A stretch of DNA of 46,423 nucleotides from NCBI GenBank assembly GCA_035529935.1, contig DATKVT010000230.1:1-46423 (forward strand), in the 5' to 3' direction. The notes beneath the pieces are model-generated. The model did no database searches. It had not been told where the DNA came from and was given only the letters and a program-made list of their open reading frames with translations. This stretch comes from Williamwhitmania sp. Its GTDB lineage: Bacteria > Bacteroidota > Bacteroidia > Bacteroidales > Williamwhitmaniaceae. Made by a program: the position numbers and the translations under genes. Positions 18,006 to 26,293 of this stretch are shown one piece after another; the first letter of the stretch is position 1; every line of letters starts with the position of its first letter.

Positions 18006-20324
18006 ATGATTCGACGAAACTTTTTGATAATTCTAATACTAATGATCGCCCACTGCTCCTATGGTCAGGAGAAATATACAGTAAGCGGTTACCTCAAAGA
18101 TAAAAACAGTGGAGAAACACTTATAGGTGCAACCGTATTTGTAAAAGAGTTGCAAACTGGCGCAGCAGCCAATGCCTATGGCTTTTACTCCATCACGCTT
18201 CCAAAGGGAACTTACACTTTGCAGTATTCCTTTATTGGTTATTCGCCTGAAGAAGAAAGGTTAGTGCTTAACTCTAATATTGTAAAAACGATTGAGCTGG
18301 CTCCACAAAACATTCAGTTGGAAACTGTAGTAATATCGAGCAAGAAGAAGGATGAGAATGTAACAAGGACCCAAATGAGCATGGTAAAAATGGATACTAA
18401 AACCATGAGCACTATACCAGTTTTGATGGGTGAATCGGATATTATGAAGACCCTCCAACTCATGCCCGGAGTGCAGGCGCCTGTTGAGGGATCGAGCGGC
18501 TTCAACGTTAGAGGAGGTTCTGCCGACCAAAACCTTATCCTGCTAGATGAAGCACCTGTTTATAATGCTGCCCATCTTCTGGGGTTCTTCTCAATTTTCA
18601 ACTCCGACGCTATTAAAGATGTTACGCTATACAAAGGTGATATTCCTGCAGCCTATGGTGGGAGACTCTCTTCGTTGCTGGATATTCGAATGAAAGATGG
18701 CAACGATAGGGAGTTTCACGGGTCAGGTGGAATAGGCATAATTTCGAGCCGACTTGCGCTGGAAGGCCCCCTAAAAAAGGGAAAAGGTTCCTTTTTTATA
18801 TCGGGTAGAAGAACCTACGCCGACCTCTTCCTCAAGCTGTCTACCGACTCTACCATAAATAAAAACCAACTTTACTTTTACGACATCAACGCAAAACTGA
18901 ACTACCAGCTCAACGATAACAACAAGCTCTTCCTCTCCGGGTACTATGGTCGTGACTTCTACGGCTATGGTAAAGACTTTTTCTTCGGATGGGGAAATGC
19001 AACGCTTTCGGCCCGATGGAACCATCTGTTTACAAGTAAACTTTTCTCAAACTTCACCGTGCTCTACTCTAACTACCACTATGGCTTGGGCACCAACAGT
19101 TCCACACCAAATTTTAATTGGACCTCATCCATGGACAACCTTTCGGCAAAGTATGATTTTACCAACTACTACAGCCCGAACTCTACCATTCGATTTGGCT
19201 TGCAAGGCATACTGCACTATATTCAACCGGGGAAGTTTACCGTAACCAACCAAAATAGCGAGTATAAAGTTCCGGATAGAAAGGCATTGGAATACGCTGC
19301 CTATATCCAACATGAGCTGAAAGTAAACGAAAAACTTAGCCTGAACTACGGTCTGCGATTTTCCATGTTTCAGAATATTGGTACTGCCACCATTTTTGAA
19401 ATTCAAAATTTTCAAGTTATTGATACCGTTCACTATGGGCAGAGGTATATCTACCACACCTATATGGGCTTGGAGCCGCGCTTAAGTGCCACCTATCTGC
19501 TCGATAGCACCTCTTCGATTAAGGCCTCCTACAGCCGAACTCGACAATACCTTCAGCTGGCCTCCAACTCCGTTGGTGGTTCGCCTCTCGACGTTTGGTT
19601 TCCCGCCTCCAGCTATGTAAAGCCTCAAATATCGGATCAAGTAGGAATTGGCTACTTCAGAAATTTTAAACACAATACCTATGAATGCTCGGTTGAAGGA
19701 TTTTATAAGTACATGCGCAACCAAATAGACTTTAAGGATAACGCCAATCTCATCTTGAACAATCAAATGGAAACCGAACTCCGGTTTGGCAATGCAAAGT
19801 CGTATGGAATTGAGGTTTTACTAAGAAAGAATACTGGAAAACTGACTGGTTGGATTAGCTACACCCTATCCAAAGCGTTGCGCGATTTTCCAGACATCAA
19901 CAACGGGAAGGAGTATGTTGCCGGCTACGACCATCCCAACAACATAGCCATTGTAGCCAGCTATAACCTTTCGCCGCGATTAGTCCTCTCGGCCAACTGG
20001 GTTTACTACAGTGGAACACCTGTAACCTACCCAACCATGCGCTACACCTACGGTTCTACAAGCCTGCCTGTATATGGAGATAAAAACGGCAACCGTCTCC
20101 CAGCCTACCACCGGTTGGACCTATCTCTTACACTCAAAAATAGGAAAAAGCCAAATCGCCATTGGGAGAGTGAATGGAACTTTGCAATTTACAATGCATA
20201 CAACAGGGCCAATGCCTACTCCGTTTACTTTGAGCAAGACAAAACCAACCCAGACATTATGCATGCATACAAGATGGTAATGTTTAGATTGATTCCTTCC
20301 ATCACCTATAACTTTAAGTTTTAG
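18006..20324 (+). CDS. TonB-dependent outer-membrane receptor with N-terminal carboxypeptidase-like domain
   Basis: This 772-residue outer-membrane receptor starts at the ATG at 18006, which exposes a clean signal peptide (MIRRNFLIILILMIAHCSYG). Residues of about 23-100 form a carboxypeptidase-regulatory-like domain (VSGYLKDKNSGETLIGATVF to GYSPEEE). The plug domain at about 110-230 contains LMPGVQAPVEGSSGFNVRGG, QNLILLDEAPVYNAAHLLG and AAYGGRLSSLLDIRMKDGN. The rest is a 22-strand-type barrel ending in a terminal aromatic strand (LIPSITYNFKF). It is paired with the DUF4249-like lipoprotein gene that follows. Such pairs resemble SusC/SusD-like import pairs, but their ligand is generally unknown. 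Import is powered by TonB-ExbBD, encoded elsewhere. Confidence 0.93.
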   Translation: MIRRNFLIILILMIAHCSYGQEKYTVSGYLKDKNSGETLIGATVFVKELQTGAAANAYGFYSITLPKGTYTLQYSFIGYSPEEERLVLNSNIVKTIELAPQNIQLETVVISSKKKDENVTRTQMSMVKMDTKTMSTIPVLMGESDIMKTLQLMPGVQAPVEGSSGFNVRGGSADQNLILLDEAPVYNAAHLLGFFSIFNSDAIKDVTLYKGDIPAAYGGRLSSLLDIRMKDGNDREFHGSGGIGIISSRLALEGPLKKGKGSFFISGRRTYADLFLKLSTDSTINKNQLYFYDINAKLNYQLNDNNKLFLSGYYGRDFYGYGKDFFFGWGNATLSARWNHLFTSKLFSNFTVLYSNYHYGLGTNSSTPNFNWTSSMDNLSAKYDFTNYYSPNSTIRFGLQGILHYIQPGKFTVTNQNSEYKVPDRKALEYAAYIQHELKVNEKLSLNYGLRFSMFQNIGTATIFEIQNFQVIDTVHYGQRYIYHTYMGLEPRLSATYLLDSTSSIKASYSRTRQYLQLASNSVGGSPLDVWFPASSYVKPQISDQVGIGYFRNFKHNTYECSVEGFYKYMRNQIDFKDNANLILNNQMETELRFGNAKSYGIEVLLRKNTGKLTGWISYTLSKALRDFPDINNGKEYVAGYDHPNNIAIVASYNLSPRLVLSANWVYYSGTPVTYPTMRYTYGSTSLPVYGDKNGNRLPAYHRLDLSLTLKNRKKPNRHWESEWNFAIYNAYNRANAYSVYFEQDKTNPDIMHAYKMVMFRLIPSITYNFKF

Positions 20325-20393
20325 TAAAACTTCTTACTTGTGGAAATGAATTTCAAAAAGGCTTTTCTGCATAAATGCAAACACAGAAAGAAA

Positions 20394-21206
20394 ATGAACC
20401 AGATAAAGAAAATACATTTAGTGGCCGTTGCAACATTGCTCCTGTGGGGATGCGGAAAGATTGAATTTGACCCCGGCATTGCTAACCAAAACCAAAATCT
20501 GCTGGTAGTGGAAGGCCAAGTTACCGACCAACCTGGGATGCAGTATGTTAAAATCAGCCGTACGGCTAGCTACATGGATGGAACATCTCCAACAAAAATT
20601 GACGACGCACTTGTAACCGTTACCAACGATGGTCAAACGGTGGTATTCACCAACAGCGCACCTGGATACTACACCCCACCCTCAGACTTTCTTGGCGAAG
20701 TGGGCAAAACCTACAACCTCAACGTACTCGTGGATGGTAAAACTTATGAGGCATCATCAACCATGAACCAAGCGTTAGCACTTGATTCAGTTGGCACCAA
20801 AGATTTTGAATTCGACACAAAATATTTTGAGATTAATGCATCATTTACCGACAACCCACAAAAGGGTGAGTATTTCATGTTCAAATATTCGCGCAACGGC
20901 GTCCTGAACGACTCCATTGCCAGCTGGTCATACTACGACGATCTTATTGCCAACGACCTTCACTTTACCAACACCCGAATTTTTGCAAATATTTATGGTC
21001 ATGTGGGTGACACCGTGGTTGTTTATACCTACTCCACCAACAAACTCTACAACACTTTTATTGAATCAGCACAGAAGAGTTTGCAGGAGCCAATCCCATT
21101 CATGTCCCAACCCGGAGGTGAGGCGGTTACTAACGTAAGCAACGGTGCAGTTGGCTTCTTTCTGGCTACGGCTGTTAGAATGAAAGGTACGCTACTGCAG
21201 CACTAA
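20394..21206 (+). CDS. DUF4249-like outer-membrane lipoprotein
   Basis: This 270-residue protein starts at the ATG at 20394, which gives a lipoprotein signal peptide (MNQIKKIHLVAVATLLLWGC, lipobox cysteine at C20). An upstream in-frame start at 20340 would put 18 charged residues before it. The mature part opens with the DUF4249-like pattern LLVVEGQVTDQPGMQYVKISRTASYMDGTSPTKIDDALVTVT and GYYTPPSDFLGEVGKTYNLNVLVDGKTYEASSTM. This family is regularly encoded next to TonB-dependent receptors of the preceding type, and the 69-base gap suggests one operon. It is probably anchored in the outer membrane as a surface or periplasmic partner of the receptor. The ligand is unknown. The protein is somewhat short for the family. 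Confidence 0.8.
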   Translation: MNQIKKIHLVAVATLLLWGCGKIEFDPGIANQNQNLLVVEGQVTDQPGMQYVKISRTASYMDGTSPTKIDDALVTVTNDGQTVVFTNSAPGYYTPPSDFLGEVGKTYNLNVLVDGKTYEASSTMNQALALDSVGTKDFEFDTKYFEINASFTDNPQKGEYFMFKYSRNGVLNDSIASWSYYDDLIANDLHFTNTRIFANIYGHVGDTVVVYTYSTNKLYNTFIESAQKSLQEPIPFMSQPGGEAVTNVSNGAVGFFLATAVRMKGTLLQH

Positions 21207-21466
21207 CCATTCACTCATAGTTCTGGAAGGTGCAACTCGCATTACGTGAGGTTGCGGAGCTTTTCGTTGGAGCGAGATGCCTCCCTTAAATCTTTTTTTG
21301 GGTGAAATTTCATTCCACACCTCCCTTGCAGCATAGGTTATGGCAAACACCAAAACCCAATAGAAAACAATCCACTAACATTTCTAACCAAAATTATGCC
21401 CGGTGGCGAACAACAATTGAAGTTCAACTTAGGCTTTTTATCATTCGGTTTACATTATTGAATTAC

Positions 21467-21474
21467 TATCTTTG
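21467..21474 (+). promoter_or_regulatory. Putative minus-7 element of the molybdenum cofactor operon
   Basis: TATCTTTG matches TAnnTTTG exactly and lies 22 bases before the moeA start codon. A TTTA about 18 bases upstream could be a weak minus-33 element. Confidence 0.5.
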
Positions 21475-21496
21475 AAAAATTCTAACCGAGCCATTC

Positions 21497-22675
21497 ATGA
21501 TTAGCTTCGAAAAGGCACAGAGCATTGTTCAAAGCTCTTGCAAACTGATGAGTAAAGAGGAGGTTGAGCTGCACCAACTACTGGGTCGCGTGCTGGCACA
21601 GGAGGTAGTTTCGGACATGAATATGCCCCCCTTCGACAAATCAGCCGTTGACGGCTACGCTTGCCGAAAAAGTGATATGATGGACCTCCTAGAGGTGGTT
21701 GAGGTTGTTCCCGCAGGAAAGGTTCCACGGGAAGTTGTTGGAGAACATGAGTGCACCAAAATAATGACTGGGGCCATGATGCCCAAGGGTGCAGATTGTG
21801 TGCTGATGATTGAAGATACAGCCCAAGTTGACTGCCTCCACATTCGCTATAAAAAAGATAGCGTTAAGAATAACATTTGCCTTCTGGGTGAAGATATGAA
21901 AACTGAGCAGGTGGCCATCGCCGCCGATGTGGTAATTCAGCCACAGCACATTGCAGTATTGGCGGCTCTTGGATACACAAAAGTCTGGGTATATAAAAAA
22001 CCAACTGTAGCAATTTTATCAACCGGCGATGAGCTGGTAGAGCCATCGGAAAAGCCAGAGCAGGGACAAATTCGCAACAGCAATGGACATCAGCTGGTTG
22101 CTCAGGTGATACGGGCCGGAGGAGTACCAATCTACATGGGCATAGTTGAGGATAACGAACGAGCCACCTTCAACGCAATAAAAAAGGCGATCGACGAAAG
22201 CGACATACTGCTGCTCACCGGTGGTGTATCCATGGGAGACTACGATTTTGTTCCATCCGTACTCATCCGCTGTGGAGTGGATCTGCTTTTCGATAGCATA
22301 GCCGTGCAGCCCGGAAAGCCAACCACTTTTGGCAAAACGGATAGCGGCAAGTTGGTTTTTGGTTTACCCGGAAATCCGGTATCCTCTTTTGCACAATTCG
22401 AGCTGCTGGTTCGCCCAGCCATGCAAGCCATGATGGGTGAAAAGCCAAAGGAACTATTCAAACGTATGAAGCTTGGTGCTGACTATCGGCGTAAGAATAC
22501 TGAGCGGTTAGCTTTTGTTCCCGCAACCATAACCTTAACTGGAGAGGTATTACCAGCCGAATATCACGGTTCAGCCCACATATTTTCACTTCCAAGTGCC
22601 CATGGACTGCTCGCCGTTCCGTTGGGAGTTGCCGAACTAAAAAAAGGAGAAGAGGTAGATGTACGACCCATATAA
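21497..22675 (+). CDS. moeA: Molybdopterin molybdenumtransferase
   Basis: MoeA inserts molybdenum into adenylylated molybdopterin in the last steps of Moco synthesis. The 392-residue protein has the expected MoeA segments: MPPFDKSAVDGYA (about 43-55), KIMTGAMMPKGADCVLMIED, ILSTGDELVEP with GQIRNSNGHQL, the MoCF-binding LLTGGVSMGDYDFVPSVL, and GLPGNPVSSFAQFELLVRPAM. The C-terminal domain (about 330-392) is present. It is the first gene of the cluster, and its end overlaps the moaA start by 17 bases, implying translational coupling. Confidence 0.96.
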   Translation: MISFEKAQSIVQSSCKLMSKEEVELHQLLGRVLAQEVVSDMNMPPFDKSAVDGYACRKSDMMDLLEVVEVVPAGKVPREVVGEHECTKIMTGAMMPKGADCVLMIEDTAQVDCLHIRYKKDSVKNNICLLGEDMKTEQVAIAADVVIQPQHIAVLAALGYTKVWVYKKPTVAILSTGDELVEPSEKPEQGQIRNSNGHQLVAQVIRAGGVPIYMGIVEDNERATFNAIKKAIDESDILLLTGGVSMGDYDFVPSVLIRCGVDLLFDSIAVQPGKPTTFGKTDSGKLVFGLPGNPVSSFAQFELLVRPAMQAMMGEKPKELFKRMKLGADYRRKNTERLAFVPATITLTGEVLPAEYHGSAHIFSLPSAHGLLAVPLGVAELKKGEEVDVRPI

Positions 22676-23459
22676 CCGAAACATTTCCTACCTGCGCATC
22701 TCAGTTACCGACAAGTGTAACCTTCGCTGCCGGTATTGCATGCCTGAGGAGGGAGTTGTTCATCTTCAGCATAAAGATATACTCACGTTTGAGGAGATAG
22801 TTGAAGTGGTAAAATATGCCGTTGCCATGGGAGTATTTAAGGTGCGGCTAACCGGAGGTGAACCACTTGTTCGAAATGGCATTGTTGACCTAGTTCGCAT
22901 GATCGCAAACAGCCCCGGGATTAAGGACCTCTCCATGACCACCAACGGCGTTTTGCTCGACAGGTTCGCTCAGGAACTAAAGGACGCTGGCTTAATGCGA
23001 GTAAACATTAGCCTAGACACCCTCGACCCGGAACAATACACCTATATAACTAGAGGAGGTAACATCGACGATGTATTTCGTGGAATTGAAGCCGCTAAAC
23101 GGGTTGGCCTCACCCCCATCAAGTTGAACGCGGTGGTGAAGGGACACTCTAGAACACCCGAAGCCGATGCGCTTAGAAAATATGCTGCCGAAAATGGTCT
23201 TGAGGTCCGCTTTATAAAGCAGATGAGCCTAGAGGAGGGCAGTTTTTCGGTGGTAGAGGGCGGCGAAGGTGGCGACTGCACCTTTTGCACACGCCTACGC
23301 CTTACAGCCGATGGTATTGTTAAACCATGCTTATTCAACGACCTAGGCTATAACGTTAGAGAGTTGGGGCCTCGCGAGGCACTCTATAGCGCCATACGAA
23401 ATAAACCGGAATGCGGAACACAGAATAGCAGTGGAGAGTTTTACAGCATTGGTGGATAG
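22659..23459 (+). CDS. moaA: GTP 3',8-cyclase, compact form
   Basis: MoaA is the radical SAM enzyme for the first step of molybdopterin synthesis. The N-terminal cluster motif CNLRCRYC (C20, C24, C27), TGGEPLVR and the C-terminal cluster CTFC-x13-C (C207, C210, C224, with TRLRLTADG between) are intact. The C-terminus ends in the conserved GG (FYSIGG). At 266 residues it is about 60 shorter than typical MoaA; the shortening lies between FIKQMS (about 185) and the second cluster, where most homologues have a longer linker. The ATG at 22659 is preceded by a strong GGAG-type site inside moeA. The call is secure; whether the short linker is normal for this lineage is not known to me. Confidence 0.93.
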   Translation: MYDPYNRNISYLRISVTDKCNLRCRYCMPEEGVVHLQHKDILTFEEIVEVVKYAVAMGVFKVRLTGGEPLVRNGIVDLVRMIANSPGIKDLSMTTNGVLLDRFAQELKDAGLMRVNISLDTLDPEQYTYITRGGNIDDVFRGIEAAKRVGLTPIKLNAVVKGHSRTPEADALRKYAAENGLEVRFIKQMSLEEGSFSVVEGGEGGDCTFCTRLRLTADGIVKPCLFNDLGYNVRELGPREALYSAIRNKPECGTQNSSGEFYSIGG

Positions 23460-23525
23460 CCTCTCAACTAAAATATGGAGATTCAGAATTTGCCCATTCC
23501 TTGTAATGGCCAAATAATATAGAAG

Positions 23526-23978
23526 ATGGAAAAGAACGAGCTGTCGCACATCGACAAAGCAGGCAAGGCCAATATGGTAGACGTAGGCAACAAGCCACAG
23601 CAAACTAGAGAAGCAAAAGCAACCGGCTTTATCCGATTGAATGCCGAAGCAGTAAGGCAGGTGCGCGAGAATGCCAACAAAAAGGGTGACGTGCTCACGG
23701 TTGCTGAGGTTGCGGGTATTCAGGCTGCCAAACGAACTGCCGATCTCATTCCACTTTGCCACACCCTGCTCTTAACCAAGGTAGATGTTAAGGCCACCCT
23801 TACCAATGAGGGAGTGGAGATTACCTGCACCGCCAAGTGCATTGGCCAAACAGGTGTAGAAATGGAGGCCTTAACCGGCGTAAGCGTTGGACTACTCACC
23901 ATTTACGATATGTGTAAGGCCGTGGATAAGGCAATGGTCATTGAAAATATCCACCTACTAGAAAAGACAAAAAAGTAA
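23526..23978 (+). CDS. moaC: Cyclic pyranopterin monophosphate synthase
   Basis: MoaC converts the MoaA product to cyclic pyranopterin monophosphate. The 150-residue protein is full length and has the family signatures [47 protein letters not shown], the [19 protein letters not shown] stretch, and [11 protein letters not shown] with the conserved catalytic aspartate and lysine. It follows moaA after a 66-base gap and precedes the MOSC-MogA fusion gene by 39 bases, so the four genes form one operon. Confidence 0.97.
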   Translation: MEKNELSHIDKAGKANMVDVGNKPQQTREAKATGFIRLNAEAVRQVRENANKKGDVLTVAEVAGIQAAKRTADLIPLCHTLLLTKVDVKATLTNEGVEITCTAKCIGQTGVEMEALTGVSVGLLTIYDMCKAVDKAMVIENIHLLEKTKK

Positions 23979-24017
23979 GCTCACATCCAATTAATCTATT
24001 AATTAACTGAACAAACC

Positions 24018-24956
24018 ATGTCGACTGTTACGCTAAACGTAGTTTCCGTAAATATTTCAGAGAAGAAGGGCGAGATAAAACATCCAGTAAGCAAAATAGA
24101 GCTCAACTCACTTGGTGTGGAAGGTGATGCCCATGCTGGCGACTGGCATCGACAAGTAAGCCTGCTTGGGAAGGAGAGCTTCGACCGGTTTGCCGAAATG
24201 GCTGGACGAATGCCTGCATGGGGCGAGTTTGCCGAAAACATCACCACCGAAGGTATGGACGTTTTTAAGACCCACCCAGGTGATATCTTCACCTGTGGCA
24301 AGGTGGTTTTAGAAGTTACGCAAATTGGCAAAAAGTGCCATGGCGACGGTTGTGCCATTTACCGCGAGGTGGGAAACTGTGTAATGCCTAAGGAGGGTAT
24401 CTTTGCTAGGGTAATTCAGCCTGGCACCATACTCCCCGGTGAAACCTTAGAATATCAACCAAAAGTTTATAAAGCACTTGTAATTACCCTTAGCGACCGC
24501 GCCAGCAATGGCACCTACGAAGACCTCAGCGGACCGGAAGCGGTAAAAATGCTCACAACCTACTTTCAAAACCTAGGCCTTACCCACGAGGTAACCTACA
24601 GGCTAATTCCTGACAATGAGCAGATGCTGCGTGATCTTTTGGAGGAGGCACAACGCGATGGAATAAACGTAGTAATCACCACCGGCGGAACAGGCATAGG
24701 TGTTCGCGACATTACCCCCGAAGTGGTTTCCTCCATGCTAGACAAAGAGCTACCCGGTATAATGGAGATGATTCGCGTTAAGTATGGCGCAGAAAAGCCC
24801 AACGCTCTCCTGAGTCGTAGTGTGGCGGGTTTAATGGGAGATACTTTTGTTTATACCCTGCCCGGCAGCGTAAAGGCAGTAAGAGAGTATATGGACGAAA
24901 TTACCAAAACGCTCTTCCACCTCTTCCTTATGCGCTTGGGGATTGACGCCCACTAA
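24018..24956 (+). CDS. Fused MOSC domain / MogA-MoaB-type molybdopterin adenylyltransferase
   Basis: This 312-residue protein is a fusion. Residues 1 to about 152 form a MOSC domain, recognised by GVEGDAHAGDWHRQVSLLGKES, FAENITTEGMDV, GKKCHGDGCAIY and the cysteine-containing GNCVMPKEGIFARVI. MOSC domains are proposed to handle sulfur or deliver Moco. From about 157 (ALVITLSDRAS) it is a MogA/MoaB adenylyltransferase, with VVITTGGTGIGVRDITPEV and TLPGSVKAVREYMD; these proteins activate molybdopterin with AMP for MoeA. The fusion links activation to a sulfur or transfer function. It is the last gene of the Moco cluster. The domain calls are strong; the biochemical meaning of the fusion is inferred. 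Confidence 0.93.
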   Translation: MSTVTLNVVSVNISEKKGEIKHPVSKIELNSLGVEGDAHAGDWHRQVSLLGKESFDRFAEMAGRMPAWGEFAENITTEGMDVFKTHPGDIFTCGKVVLEVTQIGKKCHGDGCAIYREVGNCVMPKEGIFARVIQPGTILPGETLEYQPKVYKALVITLSDRASNGTYEDLSGPEAVKMLTTYFQNLGLTHEVTYRLIPDNEQMLRDLLEEAQRDGINVVITTGGTGIGVRDITPEVVSSMLDKELPGIMEMIRVKYGAEKPNALLSRSVAGLMGDTFVYTLPGSVKAVREYMDEITKTLFHLFLMRLGIDAH

Positions 24957-25280
24957 ATAGTTAACTCATCAAGATGTTAGAACGTGCAAAACCATAGTGA
25001 AAAATAGTATCACCACAGATACTCAAGAATTTTTTTCCCTTTTTCACAAATAATTACTGACCGATAAGCATAGGTTTTTCACAATCTTGCCAAACGAACT
25101 ATATATAAAGGTCTCAAGAGAAACGGAGGCCTATTTCAATTAAACTAATTGATTTACACCACCTCACAGAAAAAAAATCAATACAATTTGTTGTATTATT
25201 GTGCGTGTCTGGTTCCTTTTCACTGTTGCGTTATCTTAAGAATGATTGAAAGAAAATTTTCAACCTACAATTCGGCTTTT

Positions 25281-26210
25281 ATGATGTGGATATTATCATC
25301 TTTTGTCAAACACAATTTGAAGAAGAATATTATATGGCTGCTTACCCTACTTTGCCTACTCCAACTTCCCCAAGCAAGATTATTGGCGCAAGAAAAAGAT
25401 ATTGAAGAGATGATTCGACAATTAAATGACTCCTCAAAAAATATCCGCAATCCAACATATTTGCAAATTTCAGAAGATCAACTTATCCAACTGTTCGACA
25501 AACAGCCAAGTTTTGCAATGTATAAAGACAACTATTTTGTAAGTGGCATACCAACCAACAAAGAAATTAACCATCACACCGCTGATGCAAAATTTCAATT
25601 TAGTATACGTCAGCGATTAACAAAATCAATACTTCCGCTACAAACTTTTTTGATGCTGACATACACTCAGAAGTCGTTCTGGAATGTATATGAAAACTCT
25701 GCCCCATTTGCAGACAACAACTACAACCCAGGACTTTTATTAGTAAAGCCAATTGTTCAAAACAATGAATTTAAAGGAATTGCCTCATTCTCCATCGACC
25801 ACGAATCAAACGGACGTGACTCCATCTATTCCCGCAGCTGGAACTACGTTGAATTTTCAGGAGTCTACTTCTTCAATGCTGAGATTTCACTTCAAACCAA
25901 AATTTGGTATGGCTTGTTAGCTTCTGAGAACAGCGATCTTTTTAATTATAGGGGCTATGGATTAATCGCAATAAATTACCGCAGCGAAAACGACAAGTTT
26001 TGGTTTTCAGCAATAATCAATCCCAATGCAACTTTTTCGAATATCAACACACAGGTGGAGCTTAATTTCAAACCAAGTTACAATGCCAACCAATACTTGT
26101 TTGTGCAATGGTATAATGGTTATGGTGAAAGTCTCTTAGATTACAAGGAGTATGGTTCCATGATTCGGTTTGGGATATGTATAAAACCTGCAATGAGAAA
26201 CTTTTACTAA
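25281..26210 (+). CDS. pldA: Outer-membrane phospholipase A (OMPLA-like)
   Basis: This outer-membrane beta-barrel enzyme, 309 residues from the chosen start, hydrolyses membrane phospholipids. The catalytic set is visible with the spacing of the E. coli enzyme: H174 and S176 in DHESNGRD, and N188 in SRSWN, twelve residues after the serine. TYTQKSFWNVY and DNNYNPGLLL also match the family. The open frame extends upstream to 25149, but the upstream part lacks a signal. The ATG at 25281 gives a hydrophobic segment (IIWLLTLLCLLQLPQARLLAQ), and an ATG at 25242 is also possible. The gene is visibly A/T-richer than its neighbours, which may indicate acquisition. The annotation is confident; the exact start is not. 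Confidence 0.88.
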   Translation: MMWILSSFVKHNLKKNIIWLLTLLCLLQLPQARLLAQEKDIEEMIRQLNDSSKNIRNPTYLQISEDQLIQLFDKQPSFAMYKDNYFVSGIPTNKEINHHTADAKFQFSIRQRLTKSILPLQTFLMLTYTQKSFWNVYENSAPFADNNYNPGLLLVKPIVQNNEFKGIASFSIDHESNGRDSIYSRSWNYVEFSGVYFFNAEISLQTKIWYGLLASENSDLFNYRGYGLIAINYRSENDKFWFSAIINPNATFSNINTQVELNFKPSYNANQYLFVQWYNGYGESLLDYKEYGSMIRFGICIKPAMRNFY

Positions 26211-26233
26211 AAGAGTTGTTTGGAATAAACCTT

Positions 26234-26241
26234 TACCTTTG
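26234..26241 (+). promoter_or_regulatory. Putative minus-7 element of the first RND operon
   Basis: TACCTTTG is an exact TAnnTTTG match about 50 bases before the adaptor start codon. A TTG upstream lies slightly closer than the ideal minus-33 spacing. Confidence 0.4.
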
Positions 26242-26293
26242 GCTCCGATCAAAATGAACGATCATTTGGTTATACTGCATTAGAGATAAAGAT

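Noticed and set aside
21232..21255. Hairpin GCAACTC...GAGGTTGC after the DUF4249-like gene
   Set aside because: The stem has a bulge and no T-run follows, so it was not called as a terminator.
25149..25280. N-terminal extension of the phospholipase open frame
   Set aside because: The first 44 codons lack a signal-peptide shape and the ATG at 25281 precedes a proper hydrophobic segment; the start remains uncertain.
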